64,000 nt of DNA. It comes from Anoplopoma fimbria (Eukaryota > Chordata > Actinopteri > Perciformes > Anoplopomatidae). The stretch spans positions 23,782,522-23,846,521 of the forward strand of contig NC_072449.1 of NCBI RefSeq assembly GCF_027596085.1, read 5' to 3'. Positions 1 to 10,226 of the stretch are shown here, in pieces. The position numbers were made by a program, and so were the translations under genes. The notes beneath the pieces are model-generated. The model made no database searches. It was not told where the DNA came from and saw only the letters and a program-made list of their open reading frames with translations. Each line of letters begins with the position of its first letter. Positions within the stretch are counted from its first letter, which is position 1.

Positions 1-463
1 GTAAATTCTTTCTGTGTTTCTGTATGGTAAGAGGAGGCCGGAGTTGATGTGTTGTTTCGTGTTTCATAGGCATGTCACTCTAGTTAGTGTCAGTGTTTAT
101 CATAAGCTAGCAGTAGAACGTTAGACTTCCTGTGTTCCTTCAGACTGAAAAGATGAGAGCAGGTTAATGTTTGTATTTACAGTTTGTGTATGTGGGAAAC
201 CTAGAGATGATGTCTCCAGTGGTTTACATTTTTACTTTTACCTTGGCCACATTTTGACATGTGTGGGCCCTGGCCACTCCAGTTAATGTATTTTTTATTG
301 TTTCCGCACATTACAATGTACACAATTAAGATGATATTCACGGTAGTTCGTTAGATTTACTTTTTATAAAGAAAACACTAATTAGCCAAGTTGTATTTTA
401 TCTTTGTGTGTCTGTCAGTGATAAATACTGTATGTAGCACAATAGTAATAGTCATCTCTAAGG
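1..463. other. Unannotated AT-rich sequence
   Basis: No reading frame, repeat or RNA gene is recognised. It may be intronic or intergenic, and the window edge gives no clue to a neighbouring gene. Confidence 0.5.
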
Positions 464-735
464 TTAAAGATGCAGTTTGTAAGATTTTTTTGGTAACGTT
501 GACCTCTGCAGGGCATTTGTTTGGCCACGTTGAGACATTGGTAGCTTCTTACTAGATATCCTCAGGCTAACTGATTCCACTACACAAGAGATAAAAATAA
601 GACAAACCCACATCATTCAAATAAATTACTACAAATATTGTGAAAATGAATGTATAGACCTGCATTACAAATACAACTTTGTATTTAAAAGACTGAAATG
701 CATCAATGAAACAGTGGTTTCTTAATGATAACATT
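464..735. repeat. Possible old MITE-like interspersed repeat
   Basis: The stretch begins with GTTAAAGATGCAGTTTGTAA, which resembles the TTAAAGGTGCA-type terminus of short non-autonomous DNA elements common in fish. The following text, with GACCTCTGCAGGGCA and then GGTAGCTTCTTACTAGATAT, also matches my memory of one such family. The opposite terminus is not clear, so the right limit is approximate. Family recognition is from memory. Confidence 0.4.
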
Positions 736-1854
736 GTGTCCAATATATCATGCTGATGGTAAAAAGTGAGAGTTTGTGTCAGTCTAACTGGTCTAATGAT
801 ACATCTATGGCCATTTGCAAGCCATTTTTAGATCATTTTGATTAAGTGTCATTTACCTGCTACCAACGTTGAACTGTACACAACTTTTAAACTTTCTAGA
901 TATTTTTTTTTTTTTTTTTCAAAAAAACACTCATATTTTTTACATTTAAGATAATTTGAAATCAGAAGTTTCCTTAAAGAGCTCTGTACCGTACGAGTCA
1001 TTCCATATTTGAAACATATGGGTTGCAAATAAATCCCCCCCCGGGCTATAAAGCTGTCATGCAGTCTGCACTGTTGACTGACCTTATTGTTCCTGCGTGT
1101 CAACCAATTTTGAAAGCAATACAATGCTTTGTGATGACTGGCCTTCCTAAAAAAAAAACTTCATTCATAGATTCCTATAGTTGTTTTTAACATTTTAGAA
1201 GTTATCACTAACACTAAAACTCTTACCAACTGCTTCTTTATATGTGTAAAATATAACACTAAAGAAAATTAGTCTACATTGACTCATATTACTGCCATGT
1301 CATGTGTCACTTGGAGTTATGTTGCTGTTTCAGAGTAACAGTAAAGCCTGATGAGTTAAAGAACATTAGCAGATTAATTTATTTCTGTTCATGTAAATTA
1401 GGTGTATAAAATGTATGTATATAAAAGTCACTGCACAATAAATGTGAACATATCATAACTGTTTAGCTTGTGGTCTTTTAATATCTTTGCAGTTTTTTGT
1501 TTGTGTGAAGCCAAGTGAGTCTGACGAGATGCTCTTCCATAGGGCAGGTGTGGATCCTATAGCCTGAAGATGTCTCCTTGGGTTTCTGGTTGTGGAAGCA
1601 TACATTGTTTATTTTTTATTAATGGCTTTCTCCGTCATTCCTAGCTTTACCATTAAAATGTTAAAGAAGCCACACACAATCCGTCTGGCTCTTTTGCATA
1701 TGCATTAAACCTGCTGACACTGGTTTACCATGTGTATGGACAGACCAGCATTGCAGAGAATGAAAATAATAAATGTTCATATCAGCACTGCTGCCCCCAC
1801 CTGGTGAGTTAAAAAGGATGGATGGGGCTGCTTATTGTTTCCCTAAGAGATGGC
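736..1854. other. Unannotated sequence with homopolymer runs
   Basis: Unique AT-rich DNA. It contains a 17-base T run (903-919), a C run near 1036-1043 and an A run near 1149-1157. Short reading frames here have no recognisable motif. No gene is supported. Confidence 0.5.
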
Positions 1855-2060
1855 TTTTGGAGATGAAAGGTGCACATCAATTGAAATCCGCAGCGGCTGC
1901 AGACTGGTTATAATTTGCTCCACACAAATATCAGGACTGCCCTGCCAGCAGGATCCCGGAGCAGCGGGGCAGATCAAGGCTCGGGCTATAATCGCTTCCT
2001 TTTGAAGAGAGAGACTGGGACCTCTGTGCTATTTTACTTATTGACTTGGATGAAACATAT
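1855..2060. promoter_or_regulatory. Enhancer-like unique stretch (candidate CNE)
   Basis: A non-repetitive block, less AT-rich than its surroundings, with CAATTGAAATCCGCAGCGG and a GC-rich centre (CAGCAGGATCCCGGAGCAGC). It has no open frame. The mix of AT-rich words and balanced unique sequence is typical of conserved non-coding elements, but conservation was not tested. Confidence 0.2.
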
Positions 2061-2224
2061 CGAAGTCCACTGACATAGTCTGTCCTGTTGCATCATGTGT
2101 GTTAAACACATCAGTGGTGCATTTTAAAACAAAAGGTACTGCTTCTTTAATAAGCTTCACTGCAAACATTTCTCAGGTTTACACCACAAGAGTGTGAATC
2201 TTTACCATCTCTTGACAGATTAAA

Positions 2225-2330
2225 GCTCACATTTACACTCAGTGGTTAGTTTATTAGGTACATATCACTAAAATCAATGCAGTCTGACGAAAACCTTTAT
2301 GACGTTATTGTGATTTTTTTTAACTGATTT
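2225..2330. repeat. Degenerate interspersed repeat (TTTATTAGGTACA family)
   Basis: Contains GTTAGTTTATTAGGTACA followed by CTAAAATCAATGCAGT. A second, related copy lies at 25086-25260 (AGTTTATTAGGCACAGCTAA, then CCTAATGCAGTGACAACA). The wording matches a short fish repeat I know as recurrent, but its class is unknown to me. Both copies are diverged, so the insertions are old. Confidence 0.55.
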
Positions 2331-2680
2331 GTTACTTGTAACATTTGAATCAATTTTCCAGGAAAATTTCAGTGAGCAACACGTGGCCTATACCACCAGA
2401 CTTTAAAATATCTGTCAATTCTCTCGACTGTGGAATCACCATCATAAAGCAACATAATCTACATCTCGCTCTACTTTTACATTCACTGTACAGCTTAACT
2501 GAAGAGCCTATTTCCTTACCTGCCGTCTTTTCTAGCATTTGAATGCCACATAAGTGTGTATCTTGTGTTTATTTTTTAATCCAATTTTATTTCCATATTT
2601 TTTCTTTTCCTCAATGGTAAGGTTTTAAATGTTCATGGCATAGCTCTAGGAATGACAATTTTGGTCCAACACTTGGGTCC
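2331..2680. other. Unannotated sequence
   Basis: Unique sequence. Short frames open on both strands (2345-2542) are mutual shadows with no domain features. Nothing functional is recognised. Confidence 0.45.
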
Positions 2681-3075
2681 AAAATAAAATATCTTAACAT
2701 TTACAGATTAGATTGGCCCCAGATATTTTGCAGACATTCATGGTCCCCAGAGGAGGAGGCCCACAGACCCTTGCGATTCCCTGGATTTTCCTGTAGCTCC
2801 ATGAAAACGTTGACATTTGTGGGTTTTAATTTTTTTTAACAGAAATTTCTCAACAACTATTGGATAGACTAATGTGAAATTAGGTACGGACTTTCATGTC
2901 CCCCTCGTGATACATTTCATTAGTGTGTTTAGTGCTAATTAGCAAATGTTAGTATGCTAACACCCTAAACCAAGATGATAAACATGGAAGACATCTTACC
3001 TGCTAAACAACAAAGTCATTGTTTGCACTTAGTATAGTACAGCCTCAGATAACTAGTATGTAGTGTGTTTACACT
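2681..3075. repeat. Unclassified fish interspersed repeat
   Basis: The text CAGACATTCATGGTCCCCAG, CTCAACAACTATTGGATAG, GTGCTAATTAGCAAATGTTA and TATGCTAACACCCTAAACCA follows, in the same order, a repeat that is very common in percomorph genomes as I remember it. The copy is diverged and internally shortened. No protein, LTR or terminal inverted repeat is visible, so I do not assign a class. Confidence 0.65.
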
Positions 3076-3594
3076 GGAAACTGCCTTAAACCAATTGTTG
3101 ATGGTGATGAAACAGTAACACCTGAGGAGAGAAAATAAAATAAGCTTTGGAGGAATTTTGGAAAAACATTTTGATATCCCTTTGTTCTTCTATCCGATAA
3201 AAAAAGTTGAGTCTGTTTATTTCTTAAATACTAACTGCAAAAATATCATACTAAGAAATGTAGTATGTGCTGTTTATGTGGTATGGAATTGGGACACAGG
3301 TTGACTATTATTTGAATCCAATTATCCAATTTATGCATCTTGCTTTTGTGTTTCTTTACCAGTTTCATAGAGGTGTTTATATATTTTGTCCACCACAATT
3401 ATACCTAAAGGAAGAGACAAATGGCACAAGACTGAAGTTCACAACCTTGATGAATGTAGAATTTATTGCACGACTGTTTTAGTTGGTGAACCTGCTACCG
3501 AGTGCAAATAATATTCTGTGTAATGTAATGCATTCTTTGACTATTTATTCCTTGTACAAAAATCATACAGTAGTTGTGTATAGTCTTGTATGCA
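3076..3594. other. Unannotated sequence
   Basis: AT-rich unique DNA. A 71-codon frame at 3267-3482 has hydrophobic patches but no start context, splice signal or motif that would support a gene. Confidence 0.45.
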
Positions 3595-3637
3595 TTGATA
3601 TCTAATGTGCATTGTTGTTGTTGATATCTAATGTGCA
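3595..3637 (+). repeat. Short direct repeat, two 17-bp copies
   Basis: TTGATATCTAATGTGCA occurs exactly at 3595-3611 and again at 3621-3637, separated by TTGTTGTTG (period 26). It is probably a replication-slippage duplication. Confidence 0.85.
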
Positions 3638-3769
3638 CCCATGCCCTAAATCCTTTTGTCTGCTCTGTATTCGGATGCTTGTTATTGTGCTGCAGTGCTT
3701 GTCTGTGTATCTCTGAAGCCTGATTTATGCACTCCGTTTTTGCCGGGTGTCAATCACGATTTACATAGG

Positions 3770-3860
3770 TCGGCCCATGGAGAAACTAATCACAATTATA
3801 ATTATTCCTATAGCCTAATTATGCTTATGGCATTTGTTTAATGGAGATTTATTTTGAGTA
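3770..3860. promoter_or_regulatory. Homeodomain-word cluster (candidate CNE)
   Basis: A dense run of ATTA/TAAT words: CACAATTATAATTATTCC, then CCTAATTATGCTTATGGC. The sequence is unique and non-coding. Such clusters occur in developmental enhancers, but short AT-rich words are also frequent by chance. Confidence 0.2.
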
Positions 3861-4864
3861 ATGAATGTGTAGTCTTGTGGAACATTGCTTTTCCTCTCGT
3901 TGTGGAGGAGAGGAGTTGCGTCTCCTCTGCCGGGCTCTTCAATCAAATCACCAATCTCAGGCTAGATAAAAAGAGCGGGTGCAAGCTCCGTCTGTAACCT
4001 GGCATCAAGGTCTGAGAGAGATGATGGGAATCCCTGTAGGGCACAACCTTTTCCGACTGATTCAGATTGCAACAATACACCTCTTTGAACAAGGAATCTC
4101 ATATCCTCTACAGCCTCTATTTCAACACTGCTTACACATAACAATTCTTTGCCTTCTTTATTTTGTTTTGTTTTTCCCACTTCTGAAGAGGTCTGTGCCT
4201 CTTGGTAATTGGTGACGACACCACCGAGTGCTGAGCTGTGGTCAGGACCACAGCAAATCAAACACAGCCCCAGGACATGTGTGCAGGCAAGGAGTTGGAT
4301 GAGCTACAAAGAAAAACAAAAGGAGAGGATAATACTTTTTATGCTATCACTATAGGGAGTTTAATAAAAAAAACAAGTCCTGCTTCGACAGGCCAATAAA
4401 ATCCAGAATAATATAGGATACATTAAAAAACATGACGTGACGTGAGGTGTGAGAGGATAAACGGCAAGACAATTGCAAGACTCAAATTTTGGTACAATCT
4501 CTATCAACGCCCTGGGCCGTTCATTTGGGGATTAAGTGGTCTAATCTTAAAATGTTCAGCAATTCATTCTCTCCCAAATAACACAGTGATTGCTTTGCCA
4601 GTGGGAGCAGCCAGCAGCCCACTGGTGTCTGGATAATCATTTCTCCAGTGGTCCTCCAGCGATTCCTGCAGCTCAGGGACAGTTAAGTAGCAGCTCGGTG
4701 CACACAGCAATATGAGAGGAAGCACTGTCTTTACTGACTCTGCTGTCCTGTAGCATGCAGCATGCGGTGATGCTTGGCAATGTTAACCTAAACCATACAC
4801 ACAACCAAAACACATCATAATCTTGTATTTTAAGAATTCACTCACACAGACGTGCCCAGCAAGA
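3861..4864. other. Unannotated sequence
   Basis: Unique DNA. Overlapping short frames on both strands at 3962-4261 lack motifs and are probably chance frames in less AT-rich sequence. A small direct duplication (GACGTGACGTGA) lies near 4435. No gene is supported. Confidence 0.45.
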
Positions 4865-4985
4865 CAATTATTACCAGAAAAGAATAAAGCTATAGTATTT
4901 AGCTCCTTTGCTTAAGTGAGAGTACGAATACCAGATAGAAGGTCAAAATCCTTAAAAAAATACGTAAAAGTACAGAGCTGGGGTC
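4865..4985 (-). repeat. Remnant of a common fish repeat (AAGTA-rich terminus)
   Basis: Read on the minus strand, the segment contains TGTACTTTTACGTATTTTTT and then ACTTAAGCAAAGGAGCTAAA. This resembles the end of a widespread fish repeat that has TACTTTTACTTAAGTAAAGG. A possible opposite-end remnant is at 61705-61880. The copy is diverged and its class is not assigned. Confidence 0.45.
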
Positions 4986-5618
4986 TAATAGAACACAAGA
5001 GTTTTAGAAAGAGGTTATTGATATGATCTCAACAATCTTATTTAGAAATGTACATTTGGGACATTTTTACACTTTTTCATCTACTGGATCTTACCTTGCA
5101 ATCAAAAGAGTATACATTTATAGATATGTCTATATTGCTACTACTGAACTGGCAAAATGTGACTAGCCAAGTATTGTATTGATGTCTGGGTTGAAATATG
5201 AGACAGTGAAAGGGAAGTGTTTATGAAGAAATCTGGACACTATCAATCTTTTTACATCATAATAGACATGGTGATCATGAATTAGTATTGAGTCATGTTT
5301 GAATGTAAATGTTATGGTATACATTATAAGATATAACTTATAAGGGGTAAGTTGGCTCTGTTATTTATTCAGTGTAACAGTGTTATTGACAATGTTTTTT
5401 TCATATTAATTATTTAGGTGCATGAATTACAGATTATATTTGTATAGTGTCTACCCCATCTCCTTATTCATATAGCACTTACACATGAGTTACTAAGTGC
5501 TGCACTGAATGACAAAAGGAAAAATACGAGACAGAAAATCATCTATAAAACGAAAACAGAATGTGTATGGAAAACAAAACATGATTATAAAATCCTTTAA
5601 GGAAAAGAAACTGTGGAG
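4986..5618. other. Unannotated AT-rich sequence
   Basis: Unique AT-rich DNA. No frame, splice pair or repeat is recognised. Confidence 0.45.
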
Positions 5619-5619
5619 C

Positions 5620-5653
<34 letters not shown>
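5619..5653 (+). repeat. (CAA)n microsatellite
   Basis: About 12 perfect CAA units. It lies inside a chance frame, where it would encode a run of asparagine. Confidence 0.97.
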
Positions 5654-6344
5654 GTGTGATCATCTTGATTTACTTTTTAGGAGGTCCTAATTTTATAGAA
5701 TCTCAAGAAATGTTGCTAGTGGGGACGCTTATTACTCAACACATGCTAACTTTATCTATGAACAATCTTTCAGCAGTTTTATTATATTTTATTAGTTTTA
5801 TTTTTGACAAATGTGCCTGTTTGACAAATATTCCCTGATCATCCCACCAGTTACCTCTAAACAAATATTTTTTAGAGTTTCTACTAGACCTGTTTGCATG
5901 AATGGAAATGCCTTCAAGTTGTCAATATGTCTCACTGACAAGTCCTTTTGTTTCCAAGACAGATCCACTTCTCATGCGCGCCTTGCCCCCCTCTATCCCT
6001 CCTCCAATCAGTCATTTCTATTAAAGTTTGTCAAATTCAATAATAGAATAATTGCTATGAAAAAAAGCAACTGCCATGCTGAAATGAATGGTCTTTATGT
6101 TTGGTGCAATACCATGTCAGTGGAATCATTAAACCTGAAATGACAGACAGCCAATTTATGTTTTCATACTGTGCGATGATTGGGGTTTGTCACGCTGTAA
6201 TGTTCAATGATCGGAGATAGTCGAAAATGACATGTCTCAATTTACTTAAAGATAAAGCACTCAATGTTGCAGATGTTGTTTCAGGCACAACGTTGTAAAT
6301 GTTTCCTCATTTCTATAAACCATTAAATATGAATCTTTTGTGCT
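5654..6344. other. Unannotated sequence
   Basis: Two overlapping frames of about 110 codons cross this interval (5509-5838 and 5811-6143). The first owes much of its length to the CAA repeat. Neither has a recognisable domain, and flanking splice signals are not convincing. Confidence 0.45.
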
Positions 6345-6776
6345 TTAAATGAGTAGTTAAACATTTTGGGAAATTTGCTTTCTGGAGTAAGATTAGAAGA
6401 TGGATATCACTCGCTTGTTTGTACGATAAATATGAAGCCACAGAGCAGGAAAAATACCAGGAAAACCGCTAGCATGGCTCTGGCTGAAGATAACAAAGTC
6501 CACCAACCAGCACCTCTAAAGCTCTTTAATAAACACATTGTATAGTGTTTAATTCATACAAAAAACAAAACACTGGCCAAGAAATAGTATGGCACATAGT
6601 GATATAGCACAGTAAACCTAAAACACATACTTGTTAATTAGTGAACAGATGCTTGGTGGATTTTGTCACCTTGGGACAGAGCCAAGATATGAGAGTGGTA
6701 TCCATCTTCTCATCTAACTCTTGGTAATGAGGCAAAAAAAAAGTGTGTTTTCCAAAATGTCAAAAACGTCCCTCAG
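6345..6776. mobile_element. Foldback non-autonomous DNA element, copy A
   Basis: The left arm begins TTAAATGAGTAGTTAAACAT and continues with AGAAGATGGATATCACTC. The right arm, read in reverse complement, gives GACATTTTGGAAAACACACT and then GAGAAGATGGATACCACTC. The two ends are therefore long inverted repeats. AACAAAGTCCACCAACCAGCA in the left arm pairs with GACAAAATCCACCAAGCA in the right. The right arm lacks a stretch present in the left (around CCACAGAGCAGG). The last dozen bases of the right terminus are degraded, so the end is approximate. No transposase is encoded. The family is common in fish as I remember it, and copy B lies at 18394-18740. TTAA at the ends would fit a piggyBac-type mobiliser, but that is inference. 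Confidence 0.75.
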
Positions 6777-8439
6777 CAGGAGTGTTGCTGCAGTCAAACC
6801 GAGCCATTGCAGATATAAAACAGTTCTTCTTACAGGTGTAAAGATTAAGAGTGAGAATAATTCACTTGCAGAGAAGTCTCTCTAAGAAGACAACAACTTC
6901 CCAGCCTGGTCTCTTGCGAGTCTCTCCACAGACCCCACCAATCTGACGGGCCGAACCCTCCAAAGGCATACTGCAGCAAATTGCATCGTTACTTTGCAAA
7001 TTTGTTCAAGCAATCAACTCAATCTCACTTGGGGTACCAATCTGACAACAGGAATGATTAGAATCCAGGGCGGCTCGCCGCTTGTCACTTGGGACCGAGA
7101 TGAGAGCGGAATTACAATGAAGCCTGAAATTGCGTGCTATTGTTACCTCCCTGTGTCCCTGTCCTCTTTTTCCATCCACCCTATTCAGCATGCCCACGTC
7201 TGTCTCCTCTATTCTATCCTTTGGAGATGTGGTAACAAGCTGTGACTGTTACAGACAAAGCCAAAGGGCAATCAAGTGGGATGGTAGACTAGAAATAGCT
7301 CCTGTCCCCTGATTTAGGAGACGAAAAATGAAAACTTTGTGTGGAAATAAAATGGATGATAAGACTTGATAGCGTTTAATGGGGTAGGGCTGGACAGGAA
7401 GTGCTTTAAAAGAGGAATGAATACTTTGCTGTACAATACATTCATATTTTGCAAGGAATTTCGCGAGAGGCATCTTAGTTGAGTTGCCTTTAGGTTTGGA
7501 CAAAATACATTTAAACGACCTCAGGAAACGTGGCGAAATGCAAAGGGCAGAGGCAGTCGGCTCTCAACTCGCTTTATATTTATCAGTTTCTCCTCACATG
7601 TTGCCTTCCAGAGAAGGGTTGGTGGGGTGAAATTACCTGACGGGGAGATGAGGGGAGGAGAAACAGGCTGTTGATTCCCATTTCACCGTTCCCATCTCCC
7701 AGCAGGATTGTCTGAGACATAGATAAATACTGCCAGCACTGCGATTTATAAGCTGTGCAGCAGACACAATTTCACCCATTACCCGACTGACTCAAAAGTC
7801 CAACACGCTTGAGTCCCCTGCATACAGAGTGCTGTGATTTCGGCGCCTTGTGCCATTCTTCTGTCCTCCCTTTGCCTTTCCTCTAGCTCGCTCTTGTCAA
7901 CACTGCAGGGGGACAAGGGAACTCAGAAACCATGAATACTTATTTCTTTAGACTACAATATTGATGTGATTTGTGTTCAAATGTTTATCAGTTGTTGTCA
8001 GCCTGGCCAAGTCTTCTATTTGTTGTGGCTTTTCTTCTTGTAATTGTAGTATTTGTGTGACTTTGATTATCCAGTCAATGCCAAAGGGTCTGAAAGTCGG
8101 CCTACAAAAACATGCACTGTATCATCAACCAAAATGTTTTTCCTATGTTGTATTACTTTCAATTTTTCAAAATGAGATTGCAAACGGTAATGACTCATGC
8201 TCACATATTACATTTTGTGTAATCTGAAAGCAATCTGACCAGGGAAAAGGTCTTGCAGACATAGATTTAGTTATTTCCAAGGATAGACGGATATTGTTGT
8301 AAACCAGGTCTAAACAAATTAATTGAAATGATTTGAATTTGACTTCATTCAATCTCAATCTCGAACAATTTATGTCACCATCACTAACTATATTCATAGT
8401 TGATTTAATTTGCCAAAACTATTAATTTGATAACTCATT
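6777..8439. other. Unannotated unique sequence
   Basis: No gene is seen. The sub-region 7630-7810 is a balanced-composition block (CTGCCAGCACTGCGATTTAT, then CAATTTCACCCATTACCCG) that looks enhancer-like. Overlapping frames at 6994-7312 on both strands are mutual shadows without motifs. Confidence 0.45.
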
Positions 8440-8580
8440 TTAATGATTGTTTTGGTTTTACCTGGCCAGGTTGTGAGATATCTCTCTATGTTGGTTGCCA
8501 CCCCAATAAAATGGAAGTGAATGAAATAGTTTTTTTATTATTATTATAATTTGAACTGACCTTTTATTATGGAGATAGCC
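8440..8580. repeat. Interspersed repeat (GAGATAT family), copy 1
   Basis: Contains TTTTGGTTTTACCTGGCCAG, then GTTGTGAGATATCTCTCTAT, GTTGGTTGCCACCCCAATAA and AATGGAAGTGAATGA. The first half matches 13205-13250 (TTTTGGTTTTATTTGCTGAG, then GTTCTGAGATATGTCTCTGT). I recognise the family as a frequent short fish repeat, usually ending in TTAAAGGGACAGTTCA-like sequence. It is non-coding and diverged. Confidence 0.6.
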
Positions 8581-9847
8581 ATGTTCCACTTCTGCCATTT
8601 GTAAAACATCTCACCATATAGGCAAAATTAGGATGTGATGAGCTCTGTAGCCTCTATGTATTAAACTTCTCTTTTAATCTATACATGCTTCTTGAATGCT
8701 CTATTTTAGAGCCATCATGAACAATTATTACTGGCCAATGATAGCCTAACATCGGCCAGCTCTGTCTAAGGTCCTTCAAGTGTACTTTACTAGTCATGGT
8801 TAAACGATGTGTAATGATACTTGTTACCTGGAGAAGTTGTAAAGAATTACATGTTTCAAAAACTTTACTTGAACACATGATTAACTAGCATTAGGATTTC
8901 CATGCTATGTTATTTACTGAAGGTATACTGACTGTATACTCTGCTTTCATTTTTTAAAGATTGTAACAGTGAATAAAAACCTACCCTGCTTTACAGGAAA
9001 AGTTTTGTTTCTAAATGTCATTGTCTTCTGTCTCGATCTCCAGGTGATGAGGTGGTTCACATTTACATTGTGATATGTGGCTTTAGAGTATTTCTTTATC
9101 TTTTAACTTGTTTTATCTGCTGAATCAGTTTGACATCCTGGATACATCTCTCAAACATATATTTCAGACCTTGCCTTCTGCTACTTTTTGTTTTTCCCAA
9201 ACTTAGATAATATTTATTCAGTGAGTGAAGTTAGTGACCGTGTGGGCTCCATGGTAACGTAGCCCTGACAGCCTGACGGAGTAGCAGCGGCGGGCGAGGC
9301 TTGGCGAAGGGTCAATTTTCTTGACCACCAAATGTGTTTTCATCGGCAGCTGAAAATAGTCTCCTGTGTGCTCTGTTTACTCCTGATTGATATAAGATAT
9401 TTATGATACGACAGTTGCTAAAAATTAAAGTAGTCAGCTGTTTAAGGAAATAACTTGAAAGTATATATTTGCGACCTGTTTTTCAAACATTTACCTCTTT
9501 ATTCAGTTTGGAGAAGATGAAAAATTCTAAGAAACTGACTAATAGATTTTTCGTCTTTTAACATGGCTTGTTGACAATAAAAAAATATACTGTTTATACT
9601 GACACTAGCTTTACCCTTTGTGCCCTGGTTGCTTCTAATACCAGTTGTAATTTTAGAATAGTTAGTGATTGTAGAAAGTGCTGTATTAGTGACTTCTGTA
9701 TATAAGTATGTTAGGCTCCCATTCATTTAGCATAGCAGTTATAGAAACCACTTTATCAGTGCTTAAGTTTCATTATTTTTTATAGTTTTATTATTACCCA
9801 AATGAAATAGTTGATGAAAAATAAACATTATCATTCCTTTAAATCCT
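8581..9847. other. Unannotated sequence
   Basis: Mostly AT-rich unique DNA. A small GC-rich island lies at 9235-9310 (GACGGAGTAGCAGCGGCGGG), with CCATGGTAACGTAGCC just before it. It is too small to call a CpG-island promoter. No gene is supported. Confidence 0.45.
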
Positions 9848-10226
9848 ATTTGTGTCATGGGCTTTGTTTTTTTAAAATTTTGTTTCCTGTTTTATTTTGA
9901 AGATCCCTGCTTCTTGTGTCCTGTGTTTGGTGTTACTTCCTGTCTTTGTCTTTTTCCAAGCAGTTTTCTTTCTCACCTGTGTTTCAACCTTAGTTGATTA
10001 GCCCCTTGTGCATTTAGTCTGTGTGTTTCCATTTGTCAGTGTCAGGTTGTCTGCCTTATTAAGTGTTTTCCCAAGTGTTTTGCATTTTTGATTATCCTAT
10101 TACGTGGATGTGTTTGAACTTGCTGTTGTAAGTAATACTCTTGGTTAAACCATTGTTCTCTGCTGCCACCACAACTCATTATTTGAATTTCGGTCTGAGT
10201 CTGCTACCTGAGATTGTGACAATTTG
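9848..10226. mobile_element. Probable solo LTR with 5-bp target-site duplication
   Basis: The core runs from 9853 to 10221 (369 bp). It begins TGTCATGGGC and ends TTGTGACA, giving the TG...CA boundaries and a 5-bp inverted repeat TGTCA/TGACA typical of LTRs. The flanks are identical: ATTTG at 9848-9852 and ATTTG at 10222-10226, a 5-bp target duplication. No second LTR, primer-binding site or polyprotein adjoins it, so it is best read as a solo LTR left by recombination between the two LTRs. The internal text (CACCTGTGTTTCAACC, then TTAGTTGATTAGCCCCTTGT) resembles fish Gypsy-type LTRs in my memory, but the superfamily is not proven. Orientation is not assigned. A short non-autonomous element with the same termini is the alternative. 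Confidence 0.75.

Noticed and set aside
9235..9310. Small GC-rich patch as a CpG-island promoter
   Set aside because: It is under 100 bp and has no associated open frame, TATA word or splice donor.
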